A stretch of DNA of 64,000 nt from Enterobacter ludwigii (GCA_023023105.1 CP083824.1:1240001-1304000), one strand, 5' to 3'. Numbered from the stretch's first letter, positions 45,874 through 56,981 are shown. The notes: generated by a model from the letters alone, not told the origin. Numbers and translations are program-made.

Positions 45874-48681
45874 ATGCAGAACGGCGCAATGAAAGCCTGG
45901 CTGGACTCTTCTTACCTCTCTGGTGCCAACCAGAGCTGGATAGAACAGCTCTATGAAGACTTCTTAACCGATCCTGACTCAGTGGACGCAAACTGGCGTT
46001 CCATGTTCCAGCAGTTGCCTGGCACGGGAGTCAAACCGGATCAATTCCATTCCAAAACACGTGATTATTTCCGTCGTCTGGCGAAGGATGCCTCACGTTA
46101 CTCTTCTGCGATTTCCGACCCTGACACCAATGCGAAGCAGGTTAAAGTCCTGCAGCTTATCAACGCTTATCGCTTCCGTGGTCACCAGCATGCGAATCTC
46201 GATCCGCTGGGACTGTGGCAGCAAGACCGTGTGGCGGATCTCGATCCGGCGTATCACGATCTGACCGAGGCCGATTTCCAGGAAAGCTTTAACGTAGGTT
46301 CCTTTGCCATCGGCAAAGACACGATGAAGCTGGGCGATCTGATTGACGCGCTCAAGCAAACCTACTGCGGCTCCATCGGCGCGGAATACATGCACATTAC
46401 CTCTACCGAAGAGAAACGCTGGATCCAGCAGCGTATCGAATCCGTAGCGGGCCACGCGACCTTCTCGGCTGACGAGAAAAAACGCTTCCTGAACGAACTG
46501 ACCGCTGCCGAGGGTCTTGAGCGCTATCTTGGCGCGAAATTCCCGGGCGCAAAACGCTTCTCGCTGGAAGGCGGTGATGCGCTGGTGCCGATGCTGAAAG
46601 AGCTGATTCGTCACGCCGGCAAGAGCGGCACCCGTGAAGTGGTGCTGGGCATGGCGCACCGTGGTCGTCTGAACGTACTGGTCAACGTGCTGGGTAAAAA
46701 ACCGCAGGATCTGTTCGACGAATTCGCGGGCAAACATAAAGAACACCTCGGCACCGGCGACGTGAAGTACCACATGGGCTTCTCGTCTGATATCGAAACC
46801 GAAGGTGGTCTGGTTCACCTGGCGCTGGCGTTTAACCCGTCGCACCTGGAAATCGTCAGCCCGGTGGTTATCGGTTCCGTGCGTGCGCGTCTGGATCGTC
46901 TGGACGAGCCTAGCAGCAATAAAGTACTGCCAATCACCATCCACGGTGATGCGGCGGTAACAGGGCAGGGCGTGGTTCAGGAAACCCTGAACATGTCCAA
47001 AGCGCGTGGTTACGAAGTGGGCGGTACCGTTCGCATCGTGATTAACAACCAGGTGGGCTTCACCACCTCTAACCCGCTGGATGCACGTTCTACCCCGTAC
47101 TGCACCGACATCGGTAAAATGGTACAGGCGCCGATCTTCCACGTTAACGCGGATGACCCGGAAGCCGTTGCTTTTGTTACCCGTCTGGCGCTGGACTTCC
47201 GTAACACCTTCAAGCGCGATGTGTTCATTGACCTCTTCTGCTACCGTCGTCACGGCCACAACGAAGCGGATGAGCCAAGTGCAACCCAGCCGCTGATGTA
47301 CCAGAAAATCAAAAAACACCCGACCCCGCGCAAAATCTATGCTGACAAGCTGGAGAGCGACAAAGTGGCGACGCTGGAAGATGCGACCGAAATGGTCAAC
47401 CTCTACCGCGACGCGCTGGATGCGGGTGAATGCGTGGTGAAAGAGCTGCGCCCAATGAACATGCACTCCTTTACCTGGTCGCCGTACCTCAACCACGAGT
47501 GGGATGAGAGCTACCCGAACAAGGTCGAAATGAAGCGCCTGCAGGAGCTGGCTAAACGCATCAGCACTGTGCCTGACGCCATTGAGATGCAGTCTCGCGT
47601 GCAGAAAATCTACGCTGACCGTCAGTCCATGGCAGCAGGCGAGAAGCTGTTTGACTGGGGTGGCGCGGAAACCCTGGCTTACGCAACGCTGGTTGACGAG
47701 GGTATTCCTGTTCGTCTGTCCGGTGAAGATGCGGGCCGTGGCACCTTCTTCCACCGTCACGCAGTTGTTCACAACCAGTCCAACGGTTCAACCTACACTC
47801 CGCTGCAGCACGTGCACAACGGTCAGGGCCAGTTCAAGGTCTGGGACTCCGTGCTGTCTGAAGAAGCGGTGCTGGCATTCGAATACGGTTACGCCACCGC
47901 AGAACCTCGCACCCTGACTATCTGGGAAGCGCAGTTCGGTGACTTCGCCAACGGTGCGCAGGTTGTGATCGACCAGTTCATCTCCTCCGGCGAGCAGAAA
48001 TGGGGCCGTATGTGTGGCCTGGTGATGCTGCTGCCGCACGGCTATGAAGGCCAGGGGCCGGAGCACTCCTCCGCGCGTCTGGAACGTTATCTGCAGCTCT
48101 GCGCTGAGCAGAATATGCAGGTCTGCGTGCCGTCCACCCCGGCTCAGGTGTACCACATGCTGCGTCGTCAGGCGCTGCGCGGTATGCGCCGTCCGCTGGT
48201 GGTGATGTCGCCGAAATCCCTGCTGCGTCATCCGCTGGCCGTGTCCAGCCTGGACGAACTGGCGAATGGCACCTTCCTGCCAGCCATCGGTGAGATTGAT
48301 GAACTGGATCCGCAGGCTGTGAAGCGTGTGGTGATGTGTTCTGGTAAGGTTTATTACGACCTGCTGGAACAGCGCCGTAAGAACGATCAGAAAGATGTCG
48401 CCATCGTGCGTATCGAACAGCTTTATCCGTTCCCGCACCAGGCGGTGCAGGAAGCGCTGAAACCTTACGCTCACGTACATGATTTTGTCTGGTGCCAGGA
48501 AGAGCCGCTCAACCAGGGCGCATGGTACTGCAGCCAGCATCATTTCCGTGAAGTGATTCCATTTGGGTCAGCCCTGCGTTATGCAGGTCGCCCGGCCTCC
48601 GCCTCACCGGCGGTAGGGTATATGTCCGTTCACCAGAAGCAGCAACAAGATCTGGTCAATGACGCGCTGAACGTCGATTAA
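45874..48681 (+). CDS. sucA: 2-oxoglutarate dehydrogenase E1 component
   Basis: 935 aa thiamine-diphosphate enzyme, two residues longer than the 933 I recall for E. coli. The N-terminal segment [19 protein letters not shown] binds E2. [17 protein letters not shown] and [14 protein letters not shown] are TPP/substrate motifs. Start ATG 45874 follows AAGGGA. First gene of the suc part of the operon. Confidence 0.98.
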   Translation: MQNGAMKAWLDSSYLSGANQSWIEQLYEDFLTDPDSVDANWRSMFQQLPGTGVKPDQFHSKTRDYFRRLAKDASRYSSAISDPDTNAKQVKVLQLINAYRFRGHQHANLDPLGLWQQDRVADLDPAYHDLTEADFQESFNVGSFAIGKDTMKLGDLIDALKQTYCGSIGAEYMHITSTEEKRWIQQRIESVAGHATFSADEKKRFLNELTAAEGLERYLGAKFPGAKRFSLEGGDALVPMLKELIRHAGKSGTREVVLGMAHRGRLNVLVNVLGKKPQDLFDEFAGKHKEHLGTGDVKYHMGFSSDIETEGGLVHLALAFNPSHLEIVSPVVIGSVRARLDRLDEPSSNKVLPITIHGDAAVTGQGVVQETLNMSKARGYEVGGTVRIVINNQVGFTTSNPLDARSTPYCTDIGKMVQAPIFHVNADDPEAVAFVTRLALDFRNTFKRDVFIDLFCYRRHGHNEADEPSATQPLMYQKIKKHPTPRKIYADKLESDKVATLEDATEMVNLYRDALDAGECVVKELRPMNMHSFTWSPYLNHEWDESYPNKVEMKRLQELAKRISTVPDAIEMQSRVQKIYADRQSMAAGEKLFDWGGAETLAYATLVDEGIPVRLSGEDAGRGTFFHRHAVVHNQSNGSTYTPLQHVHNGQGQFKVWDSVLSEEAVLAFEYGYATAEPRTLTIWEAQFGDFANGAQVVIDQFISSGEQKWGRMCGLVMLLPHGYEGQGPEHSSARLERYLQLCAEQNMQVCVPSTPAQVYHMLRRQALRGMRRPLVVMSPKSLLRHPLAVSSLDELANGTFLPAIGEIDELDPQAVKRVVMCSGKVYYDLLEQRRKNDQKDVAIVRIEQLYPFPHQAVQEALKPYAHVHDFVWCQEEPLNQGAWYCSQHHFREVIPFGSALRYAGRPASASPAVGYMSVHQKQQQDLVNDALNVD

Positions 48682-48695
48682 TTAAAGGATACATA

Positions 48696-49916
48696 ATGAG
48701 TAGCGTAGATATTCTTGTTCCCGACCTGCCTGAATCTGTAGCAGATGCGACCGTCGCTACCTGGCACAAAAAACCAGGCGATGCCGTTAAGCGCGATGAA
48801 GTGCTGGTAGAAATCGAAACTGACAAAGTGGTACTGGAAGTACCGGCTTCGGCGGATGGTGTTCTGGATGCTGTGCTGGAAGATGAAGGCACAACCGTAA
48901 CCTCTCGTCAGATCCTGGGTCGCCTGCGCGAAGGCAACAGCGCGGGCAAAGAGTCCAGCGCGAAATCTGAAGAGAAAGCCTCTACGCCGGCTCAACGCCA
49001 GCAGGCTTCTCTGGAAGAGCAGACCAACGATGCGCTCAGCCCGGCGATTCGTCGCCTGCTGGCTGAGCACAACCTGGATGCGGCTGCTATTAAAGGCACC
49101 GGTGTGGGTGGTCGTCTGACCCGCGAAGATATCGAGAAGCACCTGGCGAAAGCGCCTGCGAAAGCAGAAGCAAAAGCCCCTGCGGCAGCGCCAGCAGCGC
49201 AGCCTGCTCTGGGTGCCCGCAGCGAAAAACGTGTGCCAATGACTCGCCTGCGTAAGCGTGTGGCTGAGCGTCTGCTGGAAGCGAAAAACTCCACCGCGAT
49301 GCTGACCACCTTCAACGAAGTGAACATGAAGCCAATCATGGACCTGCGTAAGCAGTACGGTGACGCGTTTGAAAAACGTCACGGTATCCGTCTGGGCTTT
49401 ATGTCCTTCTACGTGAAAGCGGTGGTTGAAGCGCTGAAACGCTACCCGGAAGTGAACGCGTCCATCGACGGTGATGACGTGGTTTACCACAACTACTTCG
49501 ACGTCAGCATGGCGGTATCTACTCCGCGTGGCCTGGTGACCCCAGTACTGCGTGACGTGGATACCCTGGGTATGGCTGATATCGAGAAAAATATTAAAGA
49601 GCTGGCTGTGAAAGGCCGCGACGGCAAGCTGACCGTAGATGACCTGACCGGCGGTAACTTCACCATTACCAACGGCGGCGTATTCGGTTCGCTGATGTCT
49701 ACCCCAATCATTAACCCGCCGCAGAGCGCGATCCTGGGTATGCATGCCATTAAAGATCGTCCTATGGCGGTAGACGGTAAAGTTGAGATCCTGCCGATGA
49801 TGTACCTGGCACTGTCTTACGATCACCGTCTGATCGATGGCCGCGAGTCCGTTGGCTTCCTGGTGGCGATTAAAGAGCTGCTGGAAGATCCAACGCGTCT
49901 GCTGCTCGACGTCTAG
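48696..49916 (+). CDS. sucB: Dihydrolipoamide succinyltransferase (E2)
   Basis: 406 aa: lipoyl domain with Lys44 in [10 protein letters not shown], an Ala/Glu/Lys linker, peripheral-subunit-binding domain ([13 protein letters not shown]...[13 protein letters not shown]), a second Ala/Pro-rich linker, and the catalytic domain with SYDHRLIDG. Core of the 2-oxoglutarate dehydrogenase complex. 14 nt after sucA. Confidence 0.98.
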   Translation: MSSVDILVPDLPESVADATVATWHKKPGDAVKRDEVLVEIETDKVVLEVPASADGVLDAVLEDEGTTVTSRQILGRLREGNSAGKESSAKSEEKASTPAQRQQASLEEQTNDALSPAIRRLLAEHNLDAAAIKGTGVGGRLTREDIEKHLAKAPAKAEAKAPAAAPAAQPALGARSEKRVPMTRLRKRVAERLLEAKNSTAMLTTFNEVNMKPIMDLRKQYGDAFEKRHGIRLGFMSFYVKAVVEALKRYPEVNASIDGDDVVYHNYFDVSMAVSTPRGLVTPVLRDVDTLGMADIEKNIKELAVKGRDGKLTVDDLTGGNFTITNGGVFGSLMSTPIINPPQSAILGMHAIKDRPMAVDGKVEILPMMYLALSYDHRLIDGRESVGFLVAIKELLEDPTRLLLDV

Positions 49917-49998
49917 TTTGCAGTCTTGCCCGGCGGCATATAGCTGCCGGGCCTATAAAAGCACGACCTAACGATTACCTGAAGGATGGATAGAACAC

Positions 49999-51165
49999 AT
50001 GAACTTACATGAATATCAGGCCAAACAGCTGTTTGCCCGGTATGGCTTACCGGCTCCGGTGGGTTATGCCTGTACTACCCCGCGTGAAGCAGAAGAAGCC
50101 GCATCTAAAATCGGTTCCGGCCCTTGGGTAGTTAAGTGTCAGGTTCACGCTGGTGGCCGTGGTAAAGCGGGCGGTGTGAAGGTTGTTAAGAGCAAAGAAG
50201 AGATTCGTGCGTTTGCTGAACATTGGCTCGGCAAGCGTCTGGTGACCTACCAGACAGATGCGAACGGCCAGCCGGTTAACCAGATCCTGGTAGAAGCCGC
50301 GACCGACATCGCGAAAGAACTGTACCTGGGTGCGGTTGTTGACCGTAGTTCCCGTCGCGTGGTGTTCATGGCGTCTACCGAAGGCGGCGTGGAAATCGAA
50401 AAAGTGGCAGAAGAAACCCCTCATCTGATCCACAAAGTGGCTATCGATCCGCTGGCAGGCCCAATGCCTTACCAGGGTCGTGAGCTGGCGTTCAAACTGG
50501 GTCTGGAAGGTAAACTGGTTCAACAGTTCACCAAGATCTTCATGGGTCTGGCGACCATCTTCCTGGAGCGTGACCTGGCGCTGATCGAGATCAACCCGCT
50601 GGTGATCACCACTCAGGGCGATCTGATCTGCCTCGACGGTAAACTGGGCGCTGACGGCAACGCACTGTTCCGCCAGCCGGATCTGCGCGAAATGCGTGAC
50701 CAGTCTCAGGAAGACCCGCGTGAAGCGCAGGCTGCACAGTGGGAACTGAACTATGTGGCGCTGGATGGCAACATCGGCTGCATGGTTAACGGTGCGGGCC
50801 TGGCAATGGGTACCATGGACATCGTTAAGCTGCACGGCGGTGAGCCAGCAAACTTCCTCGACGTAGGCGGTGGCGCAACCAAAGAGCGCGTAACCGAAGC
50901 GTTCAAAATCATCCTGTCTGACGACAACGTGAAGGCCGTTCTGGTTAACATCTTCGGCGGTATCGTGCGTTGTGACCTGATCGCCGACGGTATCATCGGT
51001 GCAGTGGAAGAAGTGGGTGTTAACGTTCCGGTGGTTGTGCGTCTGGAAGGTAACAACGCTGAACTCGGCGCGAAAAAACTGGCTGACAGCGGCCTGAATA
51101 TTATTGCAGCGAAAAGTCTGACGGATGCAGCTCAGCAGGTTGTTGCCGCAGTGGAGGGGAAATAA
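49999..51165 (+). CDS. sucC: Succinyl-CoA synthetase beta subunit
   Basis: 388 aa ATP-grasp subunit ([16 protein letters not shown] nucleotide site; [16 protein letters not shown]). It contributes the nucleotide and succinate sites of the alpha2beta2 enzyme. The stop overlaps sucD by 1 nt. The 82-nt gap after sucB contains a short GCCCGGC...GCCGGGC hairpin. Confidence 0.98.
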   Translation: MNLHEYQAKQLFARYGLPAPVGYACTTPREAEEAASKIGSGPWVVKCQVHAGGRGKAGGVKVVKSKEEIRAFAEHWLGKRLVTYQTDANGQPVNQILVEAATDIAKELYLGAVVDRSSRRVVFMASTEGGVEIEKVAEETPHLIHKVAIDPLAGPMPYQGRELAFKLGLEGKLVQQFTKIFMGLATIFLERDLALIEINPLVITTQGDLICLDGKLGADGNALFRQPDLREMRDQSQEDPREAQAAQWELNYVALDGNIGCMVNGAGLAMGTMDIVKLHGGEPANFLDVGGGATKERVTEAFKIILSDDNVKAVLVNIFGGIVRCDLIADGIIGAVEEVGVNVPVVVRLEGNNAELGAKKLADSGLNIIAAKSLTDAAQQVVAAVEGK

Positions 51166-52034
51166 TGTCCGTTTTAATTAATAAAGATACCAAGGTTATC
51201 TGCCAGGGCTTCACCGGTAGCCAGGGGACTTTCCACTCCGAACAGGCGATTGCCTACGGTACGCAAATGGTTGGCGGCGTAACGCCAGGTAAAGGCGGTA
51301 CTACGCACCTGGGTCTGCCGGTGTTTAACACCGTGCGTGAAGCCGTAGAAGCCACTGGCGCAACCGCGACCGTCATCTACGTTCCGGCACCGTTCTGCAA
51401 AGACTCCATTCTGGAAGCGATCGATGCAGGTATTAAACTGATCATCACCATCACTGAAGGCATCCCGACGCTGGATATGCTGACCGTGAAGGTTAAGCTG
51501 GATGAAGCTGGCGTGCGTATGATCGGCCCGAACTGCCCAGGCGTTATCACTCCAGGCGAATGCAAAATCGGTATCATGCCAGGCCACATTCACAAGCCGG
51601 GCAAAGTGGGTATCGTTTCCCGCTCCGGTACGCTGACCTATGAAGCGGTCAAACAGACCACCGATTACGGCTTCGGCCAGTCCACCTGTGTGGGCATCGG
51701 CGGTGACCCGATCCCGGGCTCTAACTTCATCGACATCCTGAAGCTGTTCCAGGAAGATCCACAGACCGAAGCGATCGTGATGATCGGTGAGATCGGTGGT
51801 AGCGCTGAAGAAGAAGCGGCTGCTTACATCAAAGAACACGTGACCAAGCCGGTTGTCGGTTACATCGCGGGTGTGACTGCGCCGAAAGGCAAGCGTATGG
51901 GTCACGCAGGTGCGATTATCGCGGGTGGTAAAGGTACGGCTGATGAGAAATTCGCAGCGCTGGAAGCCGCAGGCGTGAAAACCGTTCGCAGCCTGGCGGA
52001 TATCGGCGAAGCACTGAAAACCATCATTAAGTAA
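51165..52034 (+). CDS. sucD: Succinyl-CoA synthetase alpha subunit
   Basis: 289 aa. The N-terminal CoA-binding Rossmann domain contains [13 protein letters not shown]; the phospho-histidine is His247 in [10 protein letters not shown]. Last gene of the sdh-suc operon; its 3' UTR probably gives the SdhX sRNA. Confidence 0.98.
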   Translation: MSVLINKDTKVICQGFTGSQGTFHSEQAIAYGTQMVGGVTPGKGGTTHLGLPVFNTVREAVEATGATATVIYVPAPFCKDSILEAIDAGIKLIITITEGIPTLDMLTVKVKLDEAGVRMIGPNCPGVITPGECKIGIMPGHIHKPGKVGIVSRSGTLTYEAVKQTTDYGFGQSTCVGIGGDPIPGSNFIDILKLFQEDPQTEAIVMIGEIGGSAEEEAAAYIKEHVTKPVVGYIAGVTAPKGKRMGHAGAIIAGGKGTADEKFAALEAAGVKTVRSLADIGEALKTIIK

Positions 52035-52121
52035 ATCCTCTCTGCTCTCTGCAAGGAGAGCGTTGAAATAAAAAAATGTCCGTTTCGACATGGTTGGCCG
52101 CTGTAAAGCGGCCTTTTTTTA
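52035..52121 (+). ncRNA. sdhX: Probable SdhX (RybD) 3'-UTR small RNA
   Basis: The sucD 3' UTR has a CTCTC...GAGAG hairpin, an A-rich single-stranded stretch (AAATAAAAAAATG), and a terminal GGCCGC/GCGGCC hairpin with eight T (52096-52121). In E. coli an RNase E-processed sRNA, SdhX, comes from this place and regulates ackA and others. The exact 5' end cannot be read from sequence. Confidence 0.6.
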
Positions 52122-52442
52122 TTGCAGAAAATCCTCACGTATCGGCGTAAAGGTATCCAGCAGGGTTCCCGCCTTGTGACAGACGCAGCCGTGCATAACA
52201 TTGGGTTGTTTGTACAGCGTATCGCCTGCTCTGACGATATGCGTTTCGTCGCCAATGGTAAATTCAAACTCACCGGAGAGAACATACGTCAACTGCTCGT
52301 GGGGATGGCTGTGCATGGGGCCGATGGCACCCTGCGCGAAATGTACTTCAACCGCCATCATATTGCCGGCATGGGCGAGGATCCGGCGGGTTACGCCATT
52401 CCCAGCCTCTTCCAGCTGGGTCTGATTGTGAAAAACAAACAT
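52119..52442 (-). CDS. kdgF: KdgF-like cupin, unsaturated uronate ring-opening protein
   Basis: 107 aa single cupin barrel with metal ligands HSHPHEQ and a later His in NVMHG. KdgF converts the 4,5-unsaturated uronate products of lyases to linear ketosugars. It is the last gene of the minus-strand uronate operon, 48 nt after the cytoplasmic lyase. Its TAA stop lies in the T-run of the convergent sucD/sdhX terminator. Confidence 0.85.
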   Translation of the reverse strand: MFVFHNQTQLEEAGNGVTRRILAHAGNMMAVEVHFAQGAIGPMHSHPHEQLTYVLSGEFEFTIGDETHIVRAGDTLYKQPNVMHGCVCHKAGTLLDTFTPIREDFLQ

Positions 52443-52489
52443 CGTATTACCTCAGTTGTATAGTGAATGAGTGACTTCTGACCGAGCTG

Positions 52490-54424
52490 TCAGAGGCGGT
52501 ATGTGCGGTTTAACGTCATGTCAATCACGGTTATTGTATCGTCGCTCTTCACGATATCGACTTTCCCGGTGCCCGTGAAATCTGTGACAAACACGAAGGA
52601 AATGCGCTTATCTCGGCTGCGTAATAGCAGGTAGTCGATCATCGATGTCGAAGGGTTATTCGGTCCCTGAGCTTTGATTAACGCCGTATTGTTGGTCGAA
52701 AAGCAGGTGACAGAAACCGGGGCGTCGGCCTGGAAGTGAACCTCCATTTTACCCTTCAGCGGCTGTTCAGTTGCCTGCTTAACGTAGGGGTAGCAGATCC
52801 GGACGCCATTCTGTGGCGCCGTCGGTGTTGTTGAGGCGTTGATGTGGTAAACCGCATCGACGCACTGGTAGTGAGGATTATCGACGTCCCATTTATCAAT
52901 CAGCAGGTTTTCCGTCACGACGATGCTACGGCGAAAAACGATATCCCGGTAGGACTCATCATCCCACTCCACGTGAGTTTTGCTGTCGGGTAACACAGCG
53001 GCGCTGCACCAGTCCACTTCGGCGATCAGCCGCGATTCTCCCTCCTGCTGCTGGTAATCGAGAACCTTGGGTAGTGCAGGGGGCTGGTTGAGTCCGTTGA
53101 CGCACAGCGTATTGTGCGAAAACGTATTTTTGTAGTAGCCATAGTGCAGCGGTGCGCCATAGCCGGTTGTGCCCAGATCGGGGAACAGCGCGCTGTAGTT
53201 ATTGAAGACGATAAGGTTGAGTCTGTCGTAGTGATCGTGCTCGCCGCCATAAGGGCCATGTTTAATGCATACGGCGCGGCCTGGCGCGTTGCGGATTATC
53301 GTAAATCCGGCGTCAGGATTATGCTCATTACCCTCCGGGGCGCTTAACGCCTGCGCCGGCAGCGGTTGCCCATAGAAAAGGGCATCAATGTTGTCGCGCG
53401 GTCCAGCGGTGTATAGCCAGGCTAACAGCTCGCCATATTGCGGGTTGCCATAATAGTTGAACGCAAATTCATAGATATCGGCGTGGCCGAGTCTCTCCTG
53501 GCCGTTCACGCAGTCGTTTACTTTAGGCAGGGTCATATTCGGCATCAGCAGCGCCAATGGCAGCGACAGCATGTTCGTATACCAGGGCTTATCCAGCAGG
53601 CTGAACGGACCATGTTGGGCGAATTTCTCAAAGCCCATGAACGCCTCAAGCGCGTAATAGTGGTAATGCAGCGAACCTTCGAACCATAAGCCGCCGGGCA
53701 GCAGGGCATGTTCCAGCTGATACCGCAGGCCGTAAGGGCTGTTAACGGCAAACGTCAGATAGCGATCGTCGTCGAGAATCGCGCCGATAATGCCGATGGT
53801 CGCGCTGATCTTCACCTCGTGGTTGTGGATTTGATTGCTACGGTGCTGCATCAGAAAATCGGCTCCGCTGCGCAGCAGGCGTCGGGAAATATACTCATAC
53901 TGTTCTGTCGTCAGCGCGGCGCTGACGATATCGAATCCACGGGCAAAATCGGCATGACAGTTGGCTTCACACAGCGTCTGCGCGTTGGCTTTACCGGGAC
54001 CGTTATAAGGAATACCGCCGTGTTCTTCGTAGTCAGGGTAGTATTTTGCGTACTGCATCAGGATATCGGTAATTTTATTGAGGTATTTATTATCGTCCGT
54101 TAGCAGCCAGAGGATGCCCAGCTCATAGCACGCTTTAGCATTGAGCCCGTTAAGCCAGCGCCACCAGGCACCATAGTAAGGTTCACCGGTAAAGACGGCT
54201 CCATCAACCGGGCAACGGTGCTTATTGGGCGATTTCCGGTCCCAGAACAGCCGCACGCTGTGTTCCGGGCAGTAAAAATAGTGGTTCCAGGTGGCGCAGC
54301 CCGTTTGCGGAACCAGCGTGTCGTGGTTAAGGACGTCGCGGTTGTTTTCCTCCAGGCGGCGAAGGATCTCCGGCGTTACCCGGGCTTTTGCAGCGGCAAT
54401 CTGTGCTTCTGTAAACTGTTTCAT
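52490..54424 (-). CDS. Heparinase II/III-fold oligouronide lyase (PL15/PL17-like)
   Basis: 644 aa with no signal peptide, so cytoplasmic. An N-terminal alpha-toroid contains a Cys-rich zinc-like segment (YCPEH, then HRCPVDG, about residues 51-75), and IHNHE (199-203) resembles the Asn-His pair of PL17/PL15 lyases. LHYHYYALE (252-260) supplies candidate catalytic tyrosines. The C-terminal beta-sheet domain has the family signatures GPYGGEHDHYD (390-400) and YKNTFSHNTL (431-440). It likely acts as an exolyase on imported unsaturated or saturated oligouronides. Substrate (alginate, glucuronan, heparinoid or other) cannot be told from sequence. It lies between the PL5-type lyase and kdgF. Confidence 0.85.
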   Translation of the reverse strand: MKQFTEAQIAAAKARVTPEILRRLEENNRDVLNHDTLVPQTGCATWNHYFYCPEHSVRLFWDRKSPNKHRCPVDGAVFTGEPYYGAWWRWLNGLNAKACYELGILWLLTDDNKYLNKITDILMQYAKYYPDYEEHGGIPYNGPGKANAQTLCEANCHADFARGFDIVSAALTTEQYEYISRRLLRSGADFLMQHRSNQIHNHEVKISATIGIIGAILDDDRYLTFAVNSPYGLRYQLEHALLPGGLWFEGSLHYHYYALEAFMGFEKFAQHGPFSLLDKPWYTNMLSLPLALLMPNMTLPKVNDCVNGQERLGHADIYEFAFNYYGNPQYGELLAWLYTAGPRDNIDALFYGQPLPAQALSAPEGNEHNPDAGFTIIRNAPGRAVCIKHGPYGGEHDHYDRLNLIVFNNYSALFPDLGTTGYGAPLHYGYYKNTFSHNTLCVNGLNQPPALPKVLDYQQQEGESRLIAEVDWCSAAVLPDSKTHVEWDDESYRDIVFRRSIVVTENLLIDKWDVDNPHYQCVDAVYHINASTTPTAPQNGVRICYPYVKQATEQPLKGKMEVHFQADAPVSVTCFSTNNTALIKAQGPNNPSTSMIDYLLLRSRDKRISFVFVTDFTGTGKVDIVKSDDTITVIDMTLNRTYRL

Positions 54425-54452
54425 TATCTACCTGTATGCGTTGACGTGGCGC

Positions 54453-55685
54453 TTACTTCACCAATACAGAGCCCGGGGTCAGGATGTTGATATCGGTGTC
54501 ATTTGCCTGCGTCAATAGCGCGGCATTTTTGCTGAAGTCATTGTCTTTCCAGACTCTCGCTGCGGCGAGTAACGGACCAGTAGCCTCTTCAGGGTTGTAT
54601 TTTATTTCCTGATACGGCCAGTCGCTGGCGTCTTTGCCGGTTTGCTGGCTGACGAAGGAAAAGGCTTTTTTCATGGTTCGCCCATCCAGTGCATAATTCC
54701 AGACATCATCACCGGTTATTTCACCGTAGCGCCCCATTCTGGCGTAGGCTGCCAGAGCAAAATTGGTGTAATGGAAGGAGCGAGTTCGTTCAAGCTCGGC
54801 CGGTAGTTCGCCTTTGACGTTCACCTGAGCAGCAAGGTGGCGATTTTTGAAAATATCGATTTGCCGACGAGCCTGTTTGACGTCACCGGAGAACAACGAA
54901 AAGGCGGTAACCTGCGCGTCATACCAGGCGCCGTGATTGTTATACCAGTTTCCCTCTTCCTGGCCGTTAGCACTGGATAACAGCCATGTGGCATAGTCCG
55001 AATACCAGCTTTTGTAACCCTGAACCGCTTTATCCGAGAGGAAGCCCGCATGTTGCAGCAGGATGATGCTGTCAGCGACGTCGATCAACACGCGCGTATC
55101 AATAATGCCAATCCCCCGGCCATTCACTATGCCCGGAATTGCCTGGGCGTAACTGAGGTCAGGATTCATTCGGGTTTGCTTGTTCAGAAACCAGGTGTCC
55201 AACATGATTTCCGCTTTTTGCGCATAGCGGGCGTCTGCGCTATAAAATGCGGCCAGTGAGAGCGCTCGGACGTCGTCAGAGAACTGCACCAGGCGTTTGC
55301 TGTCCGTATCGTCTGTCTTAGATGACGGGTTTATCTGGCCGTCTTTACGAATCCAGGGAAGATGGTCTTTGGTATCCGGGTTTGGCCACCAGTAGGGACC
55401 AAAACTGTAATAGTCATGCTTATTCCCGGACGCCGGTAACAATTTTTTATCGGTCACACTCCAGGGTTTATGTTCCAGCGCCTGGTCTGCTTTCTGCAGC
55501 AGATTTTTCCAGGCGGGAGCGTAGGTTTGATCTCCGCGCTGAATACTTTCTTTTATCTCAAGCATCTGCCTGCAATCGTACGTCAGGCAGTCGTCATTCG
55601 AGCCCTGAGGCTGTGTATTCCCACTCGCTGCTAACGCGGAGGTTGAGAACAGCGCGCTGATAAACGCAATGTTGCGATAATTCAT
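54453..55685 (-). CDS. Periplasmic PL5-family alginate-lyase-like protein
   Basis: 410 aa. The signal peptide MNYRNIAFISALFSTSALA is followed by a soluble (alpha/alpha) toroid domain of the Alginate_lyase family. YNNHGAWYDAQ (NNH at about residues 249-251) and RTRSFHYTN (near 300) match the catalytic Asn/His and Arg/Tyr elements of PL5 AlgL-like lyases. The ATG at 55685, with AAGGAAT about 9 nt upstream, is preferred over one 10 codons earlier because it begins the signal peptide. Two nearby cysteines at the mature N-terminus (CLTYDC) may form a disulfide. It probably cleaves oligomers entering through the KdgM porin. Confidence 0.87.
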   Translation of the reverse strand: MNYRNIAFISALFSTSALAASGNTQPQGSNDDCLTYDCRQMLEIKESIQRGDQTYAPAWKNLLQKADQALEHKPWSVTDKKLLPASGNKHDYYSFGPYWWPNPDTKDHLPWIRKDGQINPSSKTDDTDSKRLVQFSDDVRALSLAAFYSADARYAQKAEIMLDTWFLNKQTRMNPDLSYAQAIPGIVNGRGIGIIDTRVLIDVADSIILLQHAGFLSDKAVQGYKSWYSDYATWLLSSANGQEEGNWYNNHGAWYDAQVTAFSLFSGDVKQARRQIDIFKNRHLAAQVNVKGELPAELERTRSFHYTNFALAAYARMGRYGEITGDDVWNYALDGRTMKKAFSFVSQQTGKDASDWPYQEIKYNPEEATGPLLAAARVWKDNDFSKNAALLTQANDTDINILTPGSVLVK

Positions 55686-55715
55686 CGGTATATTCCTTAC
55701 ATTTATACCCGTCAT

Positions 55716-56981
55716 TCAGGCGATTACCGGTGTGACTTTTTCAGAAGGGAGCTTAATCAGCATCCACAGGAACAGGGCGCCAATCAAATCGAAGACGCCC
55801 AGACCGATAAAGAAGATGTCGTAACCCACAACAGCGACCATCGCGCCAAGGAAAATACTGAACAGGAAGTTCCCCATGCTGCCGGTGAAGGCGGCGAAAC
55901 CGGTCGCGGTGGCGACTTTTTGTCTTGGGAACAGGTCGGATGACATGCTGATCACCGTTACGGACAGACACTGATGGGCGAACCCGGCAATACAGAACAG
56001 CGCAATGGCCACATAGACATTACTGACGAAACCAACGCCAGCCATCGACAGCATCAGCAGGGCGGCAAACGTAAAAGTGATGCGTTTGGCGTTAACAATA
56101 TGCACGCCGCGGTTATTCAGAAACTTCGAAATGTAACCCGCAGCCAGGCAACCCAGGTCAGCGGTCAGGAAGGGGAGCCAGGCAAACATGGCGATTTCTT
56201 TCATGTTCATGTGGCGCACCGTCACCAGGTAGAGCGGCATCCAGTAGTGCAGCGTCCCCCATGCCGGATCGGCCATAAAACGCGGTAAGGAGATGGCCCA
56301 CAAGCTTTTATCCTTGATCATGGACATCAGGGAGGCTTTCTCTTTAACCACTTCTATTTGATCGGCCATGACCTCTTCGTGCTCTTCTTTCAGCAGCGCA
56401 GGATGCGACTCCGGGGAGCGATAAAACACCGCCCACAGAATGGCCCAAACAACGCCGATGGCGCCGGTGACAACAAAAGCCATTTCCCAGTTGTAGTTAA
56501 CAATCGCCCAGACAACCAGTGGCGGGGCCAGCATGGCACCGACGGAGGTACCGAGGCTGTAAACGCCGCAGGCTAAGCCGCGCTCCTTTGCCGGAAACCA
56601 CTCGGCGGTGACTTTCATACCCGCAGGGTTGAAGGCGGCTTCGGTCAGGCCCAGGCCCCCGCGCAATGCGGCAATGGGGAACCATGTGCTAAATAATGCC
56701 GTCAGCATGTTGCACAAAGACCACAGCGCGGCCAGTACAGCAAAACTGACTCGCAAGCCGAATTTATCGATCACAAAACCGCAGGCGATCCCGCCGATGG
56801 CATAGGTGAATGGAAAGACCGACACAATCCATGAGTATTGCTCGCTGGAGAGATTCAGCGTTTTCATCATTTCTGGTGCTGCGACGCCGAGCGTGCTCCT
56901 GGCTAAGTAGTTGATAATCGTACCTAACATGACGAGTGAGATAATGTACCAGCGCAGTTTTTTGATCTTCACAACATTCAC
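55716..56981 (-). CDS. MFS transporter, ACS family (hexuronate/oligouronide)
   Basis: 421 aa with 12 predicted membrane segments in two halves of six. It belongs to the anion:cation symporter family (ExuT, GudP, garP-like): NYLARSTLGVAAPEM in TM1, GFVIDKFGLR loop 2-3, GLTEAAFNPAGMKVTAEWFPAKERG in TM4-5. First gene of the operon MFS-PL5-lyase-kdgF. Substrate is probably a uronate or short oligouronide from the neighbouring lyase. Start ATG 56981 with AAGGTG upstream; a KdgR-like box lies 30 nt further. Confidence 0.9.
   Translation of the reverse strand: MNVVKIKKLRWYIISLVMLGTIINYLARSTLGVAAPEMMKTLNLSSEQYSWIVSVFPFTYAIGGIACGFVIDKFGLRVSFAVLAALWSLCNMLTALFSTWFPIAALRGGLGLTEAAFNPAGMKVTAEWFPAKERGLACGVYSLGTSVGAMLAPPLVVWAIVNYNWEMAFVVTGAIGVVWAILWAVFYRSPESHPALLKEEHEEVMADQIEVVKEKASLMSMIKDKSLWAISLPRFMADPAWGTLHYWMPLYLVTVRHMNMKEIAMFAWLPFLTADLGCLAAGYISKFLNNRGVHIVNAKRITFTFAALLMLSMAGVGFVSNVYVAIALFCIAGFAHQCLSVTVISMSSDLFPRQKVATATGFAAFTGSMGNFLFSIFLGAMVAVVGYDIFFIGLGVFDLIGALFLWMLIKLPSEKVTPVIA

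Noticed and set aside
46093..47772. 559-codon minus-strand ORF opposite sucA
   Set aside because: Shadow of sucA, same codon-bias artefact.
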